Positions 9,102-18,176 of a stretch of 64,000 nucleotides of DNA are shown here, piece by piece. The DNA is taken from the NCBI RefSeq assembly GCF_025398335.1, contig NZ_JAODOO010000003.1, forward strand, positions 1-64,000, read 5' to 3'. The position numbers and the translations under genes were made by a program. The notes below the pieces were generated by a model. The model searched no databases, was not told the DNA's origin, and saw only the letters and a list, made by a program, of their open reading frames with translations. The DNA is from Clostridium sp. CX1 (GTDB lineage Bacteria > Bacillota > Clostridia > Clostridiales > Clostridiaceae). Positions within the stretch are counted from its first letter, which is position 1. Every line of letters begins with the position of its first letter.

Positions 9102-10046
9102 GTGAACTTTAATAACATAGTAGGGCATGAAAAGATAAGATGTCAGATAACCCAATCTATAGATAGTGGAAGATTTTCACATGCCTATGTTATTGCAGGT
9201 GAAGATGGCATTGGAAAAAGTCTTATTGCCAGGGAAATTGCTATAAGGCTTTTAGGAAAAAATGAGGATAAACAGTACGTAGATGTAGTAGAGTTTACAA
9301 TGTTAAAGGATAAAAAATCTATAGGTATTGATGAAATAAAGAAAATAATACAAGAAACTAATAAAAAACCTTATGAAGGTGATAAAAAGATAATTATATT
9401 ATATAAAGCAGATAAAATGACAGAAGCAGCTCAAAATGCGTTTTTGAAAACTATTGAAGAGCCTCCGAAGGGAATTTTTATAATATTGCTTTGTGAGAAA
9501 TTAGAGAATATTTTGGACACAATAAAGTCAAGATGTCAAATCTATAAACTGAATAGATTAAGTGAAAAGGAAATCCTAATATTTTTAACTAATAAGTATA
9601 AGAACTTATCAGAAGACGAAATAAAGGTTATTGGTGCATTTAGTGATGGGGTTCCAGGAAGAGCTGAGCGGTTTATAGAAGATAAGTCCTTAATGGAGAT
9701 AAGAGATACTGTAGTAGATATATTAAAGGAATGCAGTAGAGATGCCTTAGATACATCCAACAAATACTCAGAATTTCTTCTAAAGTATAAAAATGAGTGG
9801 CAAGAGGTTTTAACTTGTTTTTTATCTTATATAAGAGATGCTTTAATTTATAAAGAAATAGGAAATAGGGAATTAATAATAAATATTGATAAGATAAAGG
9901 AAATAAAAGATATAGCAGAAATGTTTTCATTTAACAAGCTAAATGGTATTATTAATATTATTAAGGATACTAGAAACAAGCTAGATAGAAATGTTAATTC
10001 AACGCTAGTTTTTGATTCTATGTTGGTGAAACTTCAGGAGGTATAG
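9102..10046 (+). CDS. holB: DNA polymerase III delta-prime subunit
   Basis: Clamp-loader subunit of 314 residues with an AAA+ domain. Seen: HAYVIAGEDGIGKS with the P-loop at 33-40, the KADKMTEAAQNAFLKTIEEPP sensor region, and the SRC arginine-finger motif in TIKSRCQ. The four-cysteine zinc module of E. coli delta-prime is not visible, so that module seems reduced. It helps load the beta clamp on DNA. GTG start with GGAGG upstream. ricT follows one base after its stop codon, so the two genes are translationally linked. Confidence 0.93.
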   Translation: MNFNNIVGHEKIRCQITQSIDSGRFSHAYVIAGEDGIGKSLIAREIAIRLLGKNEDKQYVDVVEFTMLKDKKSIGIDEIKKIIQETNKKPYEGDKKIIILYKADKMTEAAQNAFLKTIEEPPKGIFIILLCEKLENILDTIKSRCQIYKLNRLSEKEILIFLTNKYKNLSEDEIKVIGAFSDGVPGRAERFIEDKSLMEIRDTVVDILKECSRDALDTSNKYSEFLLKYKNEWQEVLTCFLSYIRDALIYKEIGNRELIINIDKIKEIKDIAEMFSFNKLNGIINIIKDTRNKLDRNVNSTLVFDSMLVKLQEV

Positions 10047-10047
10047 T

Positions 10048-10962
10048 ATGATAACAGTTGTAGGTGTGCGTTTTAAGAAGGCCGGTAAAATATATTATTT
10101 TTCACCAGGTGAGCTAGAGGTTAAAGACAATAGTAACGTAATAGTAGAGACTGCTAGGGGTATAGAATTTGGAGAATGTGTTATAGCACCTAAGCAAATA
10201 GATGAAAGTGAAATAGTATCTCCTCTAAAGAGTGTTATAAGAATAGCAACAGAAGAGGATGTAGAGAGGCATACAGAAAATAAAGCAAAAGAAAAGGAAG
10301 CTTTCCAAGTATGCTTGGAAAAAATTCAACAGCATGGTCTAAAGATGAAGCTTATAGATGTAGAATATACATTTGATAATAATAAAGTTATATTTTATTT
10401 TACTGCAGATGGAAGAGTAGATTTTAGAGAACTTGTTAAAGACTTAGCATCTATTTTTAGAACAAGAATTGAGTTAAGACAAATAGGAGTAAGAGATGAA
10501 GCTAAGATGATAGGGGGACTTGGTCCTTGTGGAAGAACTCTTTGTTGTTCAACCTTCTTGGGGGATTTTGCACCTGTATCTATAAAAATGGCTAAAGAAC
10601 AGAATTTATCACTAAACCCAACTAAAATTTCAGGAATATGTGGAAGACTTATGTGCTGCTTAAATTATGAGCAGGAAACCTATGAACATATTAGGAAAAA
10701 GATGCCGAAGGTGGATTCTGTTGTTCAGACTCCGGATGGAAGAGCTGTAGTAATTTCAAATTCAGTAGTAAAAGAAAGTGCAAAGGTCAGAATAAAAACT
10801 GAAGAAGGTGAAGAAGTAATTAAGGAAGTATCTATACATGATATGGATCTAATTTCTGGAGGATATGAAGGAAGTATAAGTGAAGATGAAATTAAAATCG
10901 ATGTTGAACCTGAAGACGCAGAAGATGCAGATATAATTAAGGAATTATTTAAAGAGAACTAA
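10048..10962 (+). CDS. ricT: PSP1-domain protein RicT (YaaT)
   Basis: A 304-residue PSP1-domain protein. Seen: the cysteine signatures CGRTLCCSTFL and CGRLMCCLNYEQETYE, characteristic of YaaT/RicT. In Bacillus, RicA-RicF-RicT form a complex carrying [4Fe-4S] clusters that helps RNase Y mature mRNAs and is needed for sporulation and competence. The RicA and RicF partners are not in this window. The C-terminal tail is acidic. It starts with ATG after AGGAGG and is followed by an HMA-like gene and a ferredoxin gene. Confidence 0.93.
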   Translation: MITVVGVRFKKAGKIYYFSPGELEVKDNSNVIVETARGIEFGECVIAPKQIDESEIVSPLKSVIRIATEEDVERHTENKAKEKEAFQVCLEKIQQHGLKMKLIDVEYTFDNNKVIFYFTADGRVDFRELVKDLASIFRTRIELRQIGVRDEAKMIGGLGPCGRTLCCSTFLGDFAPVSIKMAKEQNLSLNPTKISGICGRLMCCLNYEQETYEHIRKKMPKVDSVVQTPDGRAVVISNSVVKESAKVRIKTEEGEEVIKEVSIHDMDLISGGYEGSISEDEIKIDVEPEDAEDADIIKELFKEN

Positions 10963-10973
10963 GGAGGTAAAGT

Positions 10974-11177
10974 ATGAAATCTGTATTTAAAATTTGTAAT
11001 ATGCACACCTCTGAAGATATTAATAAAATAAGAAGAGCAATTTCAAATAATGAGGGAGTAGTAGCTTGTCAGATTAGTAAGGAAAAAGGTGAAGTAAGTA
11101 TTATATACGATGACTATTTTGTAACTAGCGAGGTTTTACTGCAATCTATAGAGGATTTGGGGTACGCAGTGATATAA
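10974..11177 (+). CDS. HMA-fold small protein lacking the CxxC metal site
   Basis: A 67-residue protein with the ferredoxin-like HMA pattern seen in copper chaperones: beta strand SVFKICNMH, helix DINKIRRAISNNEGV, strand VVACQI..GEVSIIY, and the C-terminal VLLQSIEDLGYAVI. The metal-binding MxCxxC loop is replaced by CNMHTS with one cysteine (C8), so classical Cu(I) binding is unlikely. GGAGG precedes the ATG. It starts 12 bases after ricT and was probably cotranscribed with it. Function unknown. Confidence 0.75.
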   Translation: MKSVFKICNMHTSEDINKIRRAISNNEGVVACQISKEKGEVSIIYDDYFVTSEVLLQSIEDLGYAVI

Positions 11178-11258
11178 AATTAACTTTAAAAGTTAGTGTA
11201 AACGTGGTAAAATATAAATTAGATGCTTGTCATCTAAATTTATAAGGAGGTGTTACAT

Positions 11259-11429
11259 ATGGCATATAAAATCGAAGATTCATGTGTAAGCTGTGGAGCA
11301 TGCGCTTCAGAATGCCCAGTTGATGCTATAAGCCAAGGAGATACTTTATTTGTTATAGATGCAGATACTTGTATCGATTGCGGAAACTGTGCTAATGTTT
11401 GCCCAGTAGGAGCACCAGTTCAAGAATAA
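11259..11429 (+). CDS. Clostridial 2[4Fe-4S] ferredoxin
   Basis: A 56-residue ferredoxin with two CX2CX2CX3CP motifs: C9, C12, C15, C19 and C38, C41, C44, C48. This is the classic low-potential clostridial electron carrier. GGAGG lies 9 bases before the ATG. A stem-loop in the leader (11214-11243) and a strong terminator suggest its own transcript. Its position two genes after ricT, an Fe-S cluster protein, may be incidental. Confidence 0.95.
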   Translation: MAYKIEDSCVSCGACASECPVDAISQGDTLFVIDADTCIDCGNCANVCPVGAPVQE

Positions 11430-11440
11430 TTAAAAAATAA

Positions 11441-11466
11441 AAAGGCTGCCTATGGCAGCTTTTTTA
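11441..11466 (+). terminator. Terminator of the ferredoxin gene
   Basis: GCTGCC-TAT-GGCAGC followed by six T residues, with a matching A run on the 5' side. It starts 12 bases after the stop codon. Confidence 0.9.
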
Positions 11467-11624
11467 TTTTTATAAGGTTTTACTAAAATAAATTTGCATA
11501 GATATAGTAATTTATATATAACATAAATATATAATATTGTATAAAGATTACAATAATTTTAACGAATATTTATATAGAAACGAGAAGGCCTTCTTAAAGA
11601 AGAATTTATTGAATGGAGGTAATT

Positions 11625-12419
11625 ATGGATATATCAGTTATTATATTTATCATCTTGGGCTTAGCATCCCTAATAGGTGGTTTTTTACTAGAGGGGGGAC
11701 ATGCAGCAGCTCTTTTAGCAGGAACTGCAGCTATGATAGTTTTTGGAGGAACCGTTGGAGCAGTGGGACTAGCTTTCCCAGCAGAAACCTTAAAGAGACT
11801 TCCGGGGATTTTTAAAGTGCTTTTCAATCCGAGAAAATCAGATTTACCATCTTTGGTAGCATATTTTAAGGATGTATCCTATAAAACAAGAAAAAATGGA
11901 TTACTGAGCTTAGAAGGAGAAATAACAAGTGACCCTAATTTAGATCCTTTTATAAGAAAGGGGTTACAATTAGTTGTTGATGGTGTAGATCCTCAAGCAG
12001 TTAGAAGTATATTAGAATTAGAATTAGAATCAACATCAGAAAGACATAGAGAGGGATCGGCAGTATTTGATCAAGCAGGTGGCTTTGCACCAACAATGGG
12101 TATTATAGGAACAGTTATGGGTTTAGTTCATGTTCTAGGTAATTTAAGTGATCCTAGTTCTCTTGGTCCTAAGATAGCGGTTGCATTTATAGCCACACTA
12201 TATGGAGTTGCGTCAGCCAACCTTTTATGGCTACCTATAGGTCATAGGCTGAAAGCAGCAGATGAAAAAGAGATCAAGGAAAAGACCCTAATAATTGAAG
12301 GAATATTATATATTCAAGAGGGAATAAATCCAAACACTATAGCAGAAAAGCTTAAGGGATTCTTAAATAAACAGGAGTTATCAAAATTTGAAGGAATGGG
12401 TGGTAAGACTGAGCTATGA
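11625..12419 (+). CDS. motA: Flagellar motor stator protein MotA
   Basis: Stator subunit of 264 residues with four predicted membrane helices: two near the N terminus (ISVIIFIILGLASLIGG and AALLAGTAAMIVFGG) and two after a cytoplasmic loop (FAPTMGIIGTVMGLVHVL and IAVAFIATLYGVASANLLWLP). The conserved PTxGIIGTV and AVAFxATLYG stretches identify MotA/PomA. With MotB it forms the ion channel that drives flagellar rotation. The start at 11625 has GGAGG at 11615-11619. Its stop overlaps the motB start in ATGA. Confidence 0.93.
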   Translation: MDISVIIFIILGLASLIGGFLLEGGHAAALLAGTAAMIVFGGTVGAVGLAFPAETLKRLPGIFKVLFNPRKSDLPSLVAYFKDVSYKTRKNGLLSLEGEITSDPNLDPFIRKGLQLVVDGVDPQAVRSILELELESTSERHREGSAVFDQAGGFAPTMGIIGTVMGLVHVLGNLSDPSSLGPKIAVAFIATLYGVASANLLWLPIGHRLKAADEKEIKEKTLIIEGILYIQEGINPNTIAEKLKGFLNKQELSKFEGMGGKTEL

Positions 12420-13183
12420 AGAGAAAACCGGAAAAACCAGAGAATCATGAGAGATGGCTTCTTACTTACTCTGACCTAATAACCTTATTGATGATATTTT
12501 TTGTAATAATGTATGCTATGAGCAATGTAGATGCAGCAAAATATAAACAAATGTCTGAATCCTTAAAGGTTGCAATGGGAGGAGGAAAAACTATAATAGG
12601 AAATGAAGATGCAATAAGTGTGTCTGAAGATAGTGATAAAGTTACTGAAGATATTGAGGCTAAAGGTGAAAGAGCTAAGTTAGAGCAGGTAAAGTCCCAA
12701 GTAGATAGGTATCTTGAACAAAATGGAATGAAGGATAGTGTAACTACTAAGATTGATGAGAGAGGGCTTGTAGTAAGTTTAAATGATACTGTATTTTTTG
12801 ATATTGGAACAGCGGAAATAAAGCCAGAGTCTCAAAAAAGAATTATTGAAATAGGAAAAATATTAAATCAGATTGATAACTATATTAGAATTGAAGGTCA
12901 TACAGATAACATACCTATAAGAAATAGCCAATACTCCTCAAATTGGCAGTTATCCTCAGTAAGAGCTGCTAATGCTACAGAGTTTCTTATTGCTAATTGT
13001 GGAATAGTCCCTGAGAGATTTTCATCAGTTGGTTATGGTGAATATAGGCCGATTCTAGATAACGCTACAGAAGAAGGAAGAGCTAGAAATAGAAGAGTGG
13101 ATATAATAATAGTAAGTAGTAAATTTAATAAGATAGAAAACAATGGCTCAGGAAGTAATCCTGTACTTGATAATAAAAAATAG
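12416..13183 (+). CDS. motB: Flagellar motor stator protein MotB
   Basis: A 255-residue protein with one N-terminal membrane helix and a C-terminal OmpA-like peptidoglycan-binding domain. The channel aspartate is D20 in LTYSDLITLLMIFFV. The OmpA part contains FDIGTAEIKPES, IEGHTDNIPI and ARNRRVDIII. The Asp and the motif match proton-type MotB, though sodium coupling is not excluded. It overlaps motA by 4 bases, so the two are translated together. A long terminator hairpin follows. Confidence 0.94.
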   Translation: MKRKPEKPENHERWLLTYSDLITLLMIFFVIMYAMSNVDAAKYKQMSESLKVAMGGGKTIIGNEDAISVSEDSDKVTEDIEAKGERAKLEQVKSQVDRYLEQNGMKDSVTTKIDERGLVVSLNDTVFFDIGTAEIKPESQKRIIEIGKILNQIDNYIRIEGHTDNIPIRNSQYSSNWQLSSVRAANATEFLIANCGIVPERFSSVGYGEYRPILDNATEEGRARNRRVDIIIVSSKFNKIENNGSGSNPVLDNKK

Positions 13184-13228
13184 CTAAAAAGCCTTAAGAT
13201 TGACGATAATCTTAAGGTTTTTTAGCTA
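13181..13228 (+). terminator. Terminator of motAB
   Basis: TAGCTAAAAAGCCTTAAGATT pairs nearly completely with its downstream complement around GACGAT, with a run of T residues in the right arm. The motB stop codon forms the left foot. Confidence 0.88.
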
Positions 13229-13345
13229 TTGACTTATACAAAGTAAGAGGCCTTATGCTAGTGAATTTGACAATTATAAGTACATAAATGATAATTAAGT
13301 ATAATTAGGGTAATAATTAGAAATGAAGCGAGGTTGTTAGTTATT

Positions 13346-14086
13346 ATGAATAAAGATTTTTTAGGAGATGAAGAAACATTAGATGATTTACAACTAAAAG
13401 GAATTCATGTTATACAAAAAAAAGATGCTTTTAGGTTTGGGGTAGATGCAGTACTTTTGGCTAACTTCCCAAAGATAAAAAAAGGGGCAAAAGTTATAGA
13501 CTTATGCAGTGGTACCGGCATAATTCCTTTTATAATAGCAGGTAAAACAGAAGCAGCAAATATTATAGGAATAGAAATACAAGATGATATGGTTGATATG
13601 GCTCAAAGGTCAGTTAAGCTTAATAAATTAGGAGATAGAATAGGGTTTATAAACAGAGACTTAAAAGATATAGAGTTCCTTAAAGGGCTGCCAAAAGTAG
13701 ATATAGTAACAGTAAATCCTCCATACAAGCTTAAAAACTCTGGGATCATAAATCCTAATGATAAAAATGCTATTGCAAGACATGAAATATGTTGTACATT
13801 AGAAGATGTGATTAAAGGAGTCAAAGCTGTACTAAAGGATAATGGGCGGATGTACATGATACATAGACCAGATAGATTGGCAGATATTATATGTACTATG
13901 AGAAAGCATAAGATAGAACCTAAGCTTATAAAAATGATTCACCCAAATATTAAAAAAGCACCTACTATGGTTCTGATTGAAGGTCAAAATCATGGGGGGA
14001 CTTTTTTAAAGTGGGAAGCACCTTTGTATATATATAATCTTGATGGAAGTTATACTGATGAATTAAATGAGATATATGGTAGATAA
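13346..14086 (+). CDS. trmN6: tRNA1(Val) A37 N6-methyltransferase (TrmN6/YabB)
   Basis: Class I SAM-dependent methyltransferase of 246 residues. Seen: VIDLCSGTGIIPF (SAM motif I), an acidic loop GIEIQDDMVDMAQRS, and the catalytic NPPY in TVNPPYKL, typical of N6-adenine methylation on RNA by the YabB/YfiC group. The ATG at 13346 is preferred because GAGG at 13330-13333 touches the upstream TTG. rsmI follows after 27 bases. The GIY-YIG gene yazA, present between them in B. subtilis, is absent. Confidence 0.9.
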   Translation: MNKDFLGDEETLDDLQLKGIHVIQKKDAFRFGVDAVLLANFPKIKKGAKVIDLCSGTGIIPFIIAGKTEAANIIGIEIQDDMVDMAQRSVKLNKLGDRIGFINRDLKDIEFLKGLPKVDIVTVNPPYKLKNSGIINPNDKNAIARHEICCTLEDVIKGVKAVLKDNGRMYMIHRPDRLADIICTMRKHKIEPKLIKMIHPNIKKAPTMVLIEGQNHGGTFLKWEAPLYIYNLDGSYTDELNEIYGR

Positions 14087-14113
14087 AACATTGAATAATG
14101 GAGGGTTAACAAA

Positions 14114-14959
14114 ATGAGTAGTGGCAAGTTGTACTTAGTACCAACTCCTATAGGGAATTTAAAAGATATAACATTAAGAGCACTTGAAGTGCTAAATTCA
14201 GTAGATTTAATAGCAGCAGAAGATACAAGGCAAAGTATTAAGCTATTGAATCACTTTAACATAAAAAAGTCCCTTATAAGTTATCATCAACATAATGAAC
14301 AGGGTAAGAGTGAAAATTTATTAGAAAGACTTAGAGAGGGAAAAAACATAGCTTTAGTAAGCGATGCTGGAACTCCTGGCATATCAGATCCTGGAAGCTT
14401 GATAGTTTCAAAATGTATAGAGGAAAATATAGAGTTTGAGGTATTAACAGGTGCAACTGCTGTAACTACAGCATTAGTGTATTCAGGTCTTGATACTACT
14501 AAATTTATATTTAGAGGATTTCTACCTAGGGAAAACAAGGATAGAAGGTTTGTTATAGAGGAATTGAGGGATAGAAAAGAAACATTAATTTTTTATGAAG
14601 CTCCACACAGACTAAAAGACTCTCTCTATTTTTTAAAAGAGAATCTTGGAAATCGAAAAATAGCAATTTGCAGAGAACTTACTAAATTACATGAGCAAAT
14701 ATTAAGATGTACTTTAGATGAAGCAATAGAATATTATGAAGAAAAAAGTGTAAAAGGTGAAATTGTTATCGTTATTGAAGGAAAGACAGAAGAAGAAATA
14801 GCTAATGAGCAAATGGCAAAGTGGAACAGTTTAACTGTAGAGCAGCACATTAAAATGTATATAGAAGACGGTTTAAGTAAGAAGGAAGCGGTAAAAAAGG
14901 TAGCTAAGGATAGGAAGTTATCAAAATCTGATATATATAAGTATTCTATTGATATATAG
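14114..14959 (+). CDS. rsmI: 16S rRNA C1402 2'-O-methyltransferase
   Basis: A 281-residue enzyme of the tetrapyrrole methylase fold. Seen: LYLVPTPIGNLKDITLRAL at the start, AAEDTR, LVSDAGTPGISDPG, and GEIVIVIEG, all RsmI signatures. With RsmH it methylates C1402 in the ribosomal P site. The C-terminal helical tail (KKEAVKKVAKDRKLSKSDIY) is the usual RsmI extension. GGAGGG lies before the ATG. It is the last gene of the trmN6-rsmI pair. Confidence 0.95.
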   Translation: MSSGKLYLVPTPIGNLKDITLRALEVLNSVDLIAAEDTRQSIKLLNHFNIKKSLISYHQHNEQGKSENLLERLREGKNIALVSDAGTPGISDPGSLIVSKCIEENIEFEVLTGATAVTTALVYSGLDTTKFIFRGFLPRENKDRRFVIEELRDRKETLIFYEAPHRLKDSLYFLKENLGNRKIAICRELTKLHEQILRCTLDEAIEYYEEKSVKGEIVIVIEGKTEEEIANEQMAKWNSLTVEQHIKMYIEDGLSKKEAVKKVAKDRKLSKSDIYKYSIDI

Positions 14960-14996
14960 ATAATAAGTACTTATATATTAATTAAGTAAGTTAATT

Positions 14997-15035
14997 TTAG
15001 CACAGGTATCTATATTATTAAAATACTTGTGCTAA
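14997..15035 (+). terminator. Terminator-like hairpin after rsmI
   Basis: TTAGCACAGGTAT pairs with ATACTTGTGCTAA (one G-T pair) around a 13-base loop, 38 bases after rsmI. The following U content is modest. Confidence 0.65.
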
Positions 15036-15218
15036 ATGTTGTTGAATTTAATAGTATGATTGTGTATTTCTATTATTTTGGAAAACATTATCATTTAAAT
15101 ATTGAGGTTTTATGTATTTTAATGATATAATAGAAATAATTAGGTTGTTTATAGATGATTTAATTTAAGGATTACTTAAATAACATAAATAGGGCTTTGA
15201 TATAGGGAGGTAGAGAGT

Positions 15219-16283
15219 GTGAAAAAAAAGATGTTATCTGCTATCATAGCGTTAACTTTAGCGGTATCAACAAGCGGAATGGCACTAGCAGCACCAGCTA
15301 ATAGTGGATCTACTTCATTAAAACAAGTTCAGAATCAGAGACAGGAACTTGAAATAAAAGTAGAGAAGTTAGATAGTCAGATTATTGCTGTGATGAAGCA
15401 AATAGATGACAACAAGAGCAACATTAACAAGATAGGCAAGGAAATAAAAAAGACCCAGGAAGAATTAGGGAAGGCTGAAGATAATATAAAAGGTCAGCAG
15501 AACCTGTTTAGCAAAAGAGTAAGGGCCATGTACATAAATGGGGTAGACAGTTACCTAAATGTAGTTCTAGAGGCAGATAATTTAGGGGATCTTATTTCAA
15601 GAGTTGAAAATGTAAAAAAGGTAGTAAATTATGATAATAATATAGTAAATGATTTAAAAAGTAAAAAAGCTGCCATAGCTGATAGAAAACAAGAGCTAAA
15701 TAACCAGAATAATAAACTATTATCCCTAAAAAAAGATAATGAAAGTAAGTTGTCCAAGCTAAATATTGATAAATCAAATCAAACGAAGCTTATATCAGAC
15801 TTGAAAGATAAGGAAAAAATATTAGCACTAAGAGATACAGCAACTACTAATCTTGTTACATCTGCCCAAAACAGAGTTCAACAGGTTAGAGATGCAGCTC
15901 CTAGAATCTCGAGAGGGACAAGCTCTACAACTGCTGCCTCATCTGATTCTATAGTTGCCTATGCTTCAAACTTTTTAGGAACTCCATATCAGTGGGGGGG
16001 CAATGGACCAAACAGTTTTGACTGTTCTGGTTTTACTAGCTACGTTTATTCTCATTTTGGTATAGGTTTACCAAGAATTGCTTCAGATCAGCAAGGTGTT
16101 GGTACTTCAGTATCAAGGGATCAACTACAGCCTGGAGATTTAGTTTTCTTTGGTTCACCAGCTACTCATGTAGGTATATATGTTGGAAACAACTGCTATA
16201 TTCACGCGCCTAGAACAGGAGATGTAGTTAAAATATCACCATTAAATAGATCAGACTATAGTGGAGCTAGAAGAGTAAGATAA
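15219..16283 (+). CDS. Secreted NlpC/P60 peptidoglycan hydrolase with coiled-coil domain
   Basis: A 354-residue secreted enzyme. Order: signal peptide (1-25, ending ALA-A), a long coiled coil (about 30-225, rich in K/Q/E/L heptads) resembling the PcsB/CwlO regulatory domain, a Ser/Thr-rich linker, and an NlpC/P60 domain (about 240-354) with catalytic Cys in FDCSGFTSYVY, His in ATHVGIYVG and a third polar residue in YIHAPRTG. It would cut D-Glu-mesoDAP bonds in wall peptides. In PcsB/CwlO the coiled coil is the contact for FtsEX, so similar control is possible but FtsEX is not in this window. GTG start with GGGAGG upstream. Confidence 0.92.
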   Translation: MKKKMLSAIIALTLAVSTSGMALAAPANSGSTSLKQVQNQRQELEIKVEKLDSQIIAVMKQIDDNKSNINKIGKEIKKTQEELGKAEDNIKGQQNLFSKRVRAMYINGVDSYLNVVLEADNLGDLISRVENVKKVVNYDNNIVNDLKSKKAAIADRKQELNNQNNKLLSLKKDNESKLSKLNIDKSNQTKLISDLKDKEKILALRDTATTNLVTSAQNRVQQVRDAAPRISRGTSSTTAASSDSIVAYASNFLGTPYQWGGNGPNSFDCSGFTSYVYSHFGIGLPRIASDQQGVGTSVSRDQLQPGDLVFFGSPATHVGIYVGNNCYIHAPRTGDVVKISPLNRSDYSGARRVR

Positions 16284-16383
16284 CTGATTATATAATTACT
16301 AGTGTAACGACAATTAAGTGTTACGATTTAATATAGGACTTAATAATAGAAAATGATAACCTTAGGTATAGAAGCCACATAGG

Positions 16384-16425
16384 GGGTTGTCTTACAATGC
16401 ATATTTACGTATTGTAGGACAACCC
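16384..16425 (+). terminator. Terminator downstream of the NlpC/P60 gene
   Basis: A 15-bp stem, GGGTTGTCTTACAAT against ATTGTAGGACAACCC (one G-T pair), with a 12-base loop, followed by TTATTTT. Confidence 0.85.
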
Positions 16426-16459
16426 TTATTTTATAAATAGTGTTTTAATAAAGAAAAAG

Positions 16460-16479
16460 CCCACATATAATCATGTGGG
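16460..16479 (-). terminator. Terminator of abrB
   Basis: CCCACAT-ATAATC-ATGTGGG. Read leftward, it is followed by GCTTTTTC. It lies about 40 bases past the abrB stop codon. Confidence 0.8.
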
Positions 16480-16517
16480 TAAAAAGGTGTGTTGTTTATT
16501 TTTATATGTATATCGAC

Positions 16518-16763
16518 TTATTTATCGCCCTTTAATTCATTTAAGCAATTTTTGCAGATGTTTTTTCCTTTGTAGTTTACAACATCTCTTGCATCTCCAC
16601 AGAAGATACATGCTGGTTCATATTTTTTTAATATGATTTGCTCACCATCAACATATATTTCTAATGCATCTTTTTCTGCAATATCTAAAGTTCTTCTTAA
16701 CTCTATAGGAATAACTATTCTTCCTAGTTCGTCTACTCTTCTTACAACACCAGTTGATTTCAT
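16518..16763 (-). CDS. abrB: AbrB-family transition-state regulator with zinc knuckle
   Basis: An 81-residue DNA-binding protein. Residues 1-47 are a typical AbrB/SpoVT swapped-hairpin domain (STGVVRRVDELGRIVIPIELRR, LEIYVDGEQIILKKY). The tail carries C52, C55, C70 and C73 in two CxxC pairs, as in other clostridial AbrB proteins. AbrB represses post-exponential genes. In clostridia it affects sporulation, solvent formation and toxin genes. The ATG follows GAGGAGG. It lies between rsmI and metG as in B. subtilis, but is transcribed against them here. Confidence 0.93.
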   Translation of the reverse strand: MKSTGVVRRVDELGRIVIPIELRRTLDIAEKDALEIYVDGEQIILKKYEPACIFCGDARDVVNYKGKNICKNCLNELKGDK

Positions 16764-16809
16764 TTAAAATTCCTCCTCTAACTCCACAATTCGACATATT
16801 TACAATTAA

Positions 16810-16838
16810 ATAGTAACAAATTTGTCAGTAAAAGTCAA
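16810..16838 (-). promoter_or_regulatory. Sigma-A promoter of abrB
   Basis: Read leftward, TTGACT (16838-16833) and TACTAT (16815-16810) are spaced 17 bases apart, about 50 bases before the ATG. The spacer contains the perfect palindrome ACAAATTTGT (16817-16826), a possible operator. Confidence 0.7.
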
Positions 16839-17481
16839 TATAATTTTACAGTCAAATTTACAATTTTCTTAACAAATTCCATCTATAGTTAATATACTAC
16901 CAAAATATACAAATGTCAATATATTTTATGGGACAATACATTTTTTTACTATGCCAGATAATGTTGATATATCAATGTCTTTAATGTTAGTATATATCTT
17001 TTTACATATGAATGCTATTGAAAATACTTGGAAGATATTTGAGAAATAAAATAGTAATTAAATGGATAATAAATTATTAAATGTCGAAATACTAAAGTTT
17101 TTTTAAAATAGATTAAGATCAACACTTTATAAATTAAGATATATAATTATAATATCGTTGAATTTAAAGGTATTTATTCAATTTATTAACATATATTCAT
17201 CAAACAATATACATAATATGTGAAAATTTAAGAATCTATAAACTCTATTGTGAAAAATAAGGAAATTTTATTTAGGTATTTTAAAATTAAAATACAGCAA
17301 AATAATTAGTAGGTAATGGACCACACTAAACGTTATTTAACTAAGCTATTTGCAAGCTTTAAAACAGAATGCTAAATAAGAGATTTTGTATAAATCACAT
17401 AAAGTTAATATTTGGGTTATATAAATAGTATCCAATATGGTATAATGTTAGTTACAATAAATAGTATTGGGGGAATATAGT
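16839..17481. other. Long AT-rich intergenic region between divergent abrB and transaldolase genes
   Basis: About 640 bases without a convincing ORF or RNA gene. It contains only short palindromes such as TTGATATATCAA (16969-16980) and many poly-A/T runs. Promoters for the transaldolase gene must lie near its right end, but I do not see a strong sigma-A match. Confidence 0.5.
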
Positions 17482-18126
17482 ATGAAATTTTTTATTGATA
17501 CCGCTAATGTTGACGAAATAAAAAGAGTTGCTAAGTGGGGAGTATTAGATGGTGTAACTACTAATCCATCCCTAATTGCTAAGGAAGGTAGAGATCTTAA
17601 AGACGTAGTTCAAGAAATTTGCTCAATAGTTGATGGTCCAATAAGTGCAGAAGTTATAAGTTTAGAATCCGATAAAATGGTTGAAGAAGCTAGAGAGCTT
17701 GTAAAAATTCATAATAATATAGTTATAAAAATACCGATGTGTGAAGAAGGTCTTAAGGCTGTTTCTATTCTAGCTAGTGAAGGTATAAGAACTAATGTTA
17801 CATTAATATTTTCTGCGCAGCAGGCGTTACTTGCTGCTAAAGCAGGCGCTAGCTTTGTAAGCCCATTTATGGGAAGATTAGATGACATAGGAAGTAATGG
17901 ACTTACAGTAATTCAAGATATATCTCAGATTTTTGATTTTTATGGTTTGGATACAGAAATAATAGCAGCAAGTATAAGAACTCCTATTCATGTTTTAGAG
18001 TGTGCAAAAGCAGGTGCTCATATTTCAACAATACCTTATAAGGTACTAATGCAAATGCTTAAACATCCACTAACTGATGCAGGTATAGAAAAGTTCTTAG
18101 AGGATTATAACAAGTCACAAAAATAG
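17482..18126 (+). CDS. tal: Transaldolase (TalC/fructose-6-phosphate aldolase subfamily)
   Basis: A 214-residue single-domain transaldolase. Seen: MKFFIDTAN start, [13 protein letters not shown], the Schiff-base lysine K83 in [43 protein letters not shown], and the C-terminal [14 protein letters not shown]. It moves dihydroxyacetone units in the non-oxidative pentose phosphate path. The family also contains fructose-6-phosphate aldolases. ATG 17482 is chosen, with GGGGGAA before it, over an upstream TTG. It stands alone, followed by a strong terminator. Confidence 0.93.
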   Translation: MKFFIDTANVDEIKRVAKWGVLDGVTTNPSLIAKEGRDLKDVVQEICSIVDGPISAEVISLESDKMVEEARELVKIHNNIVIKIPMCEEGLKAVSILASEGIRTNVTLIFSAQQALLAAKAGASFVSPFMGRLDDIGSNGLTVIQDISQIFDFYGLDTEIIAASIRTPIHVLECAKAGAHISTIPYKVLMQMLKHPLTDAGIEKFLEDYNKSQK

Positions 18127-18130
18127 TTAA

Positions 18131-18176
18131 GGGCTACCCTATGGTGTATAAATGTACACTATAGGGTGGCTCTTTT
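18131..18176 (+). terminator. Terminator of the transaldolase gene
   Basis: A long stem, GGGCTACCCTATGGTGTA against TACACTATAGGGTGGCTC with G-T pairs, followed by TTTTAG. Confidence 0.85.
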
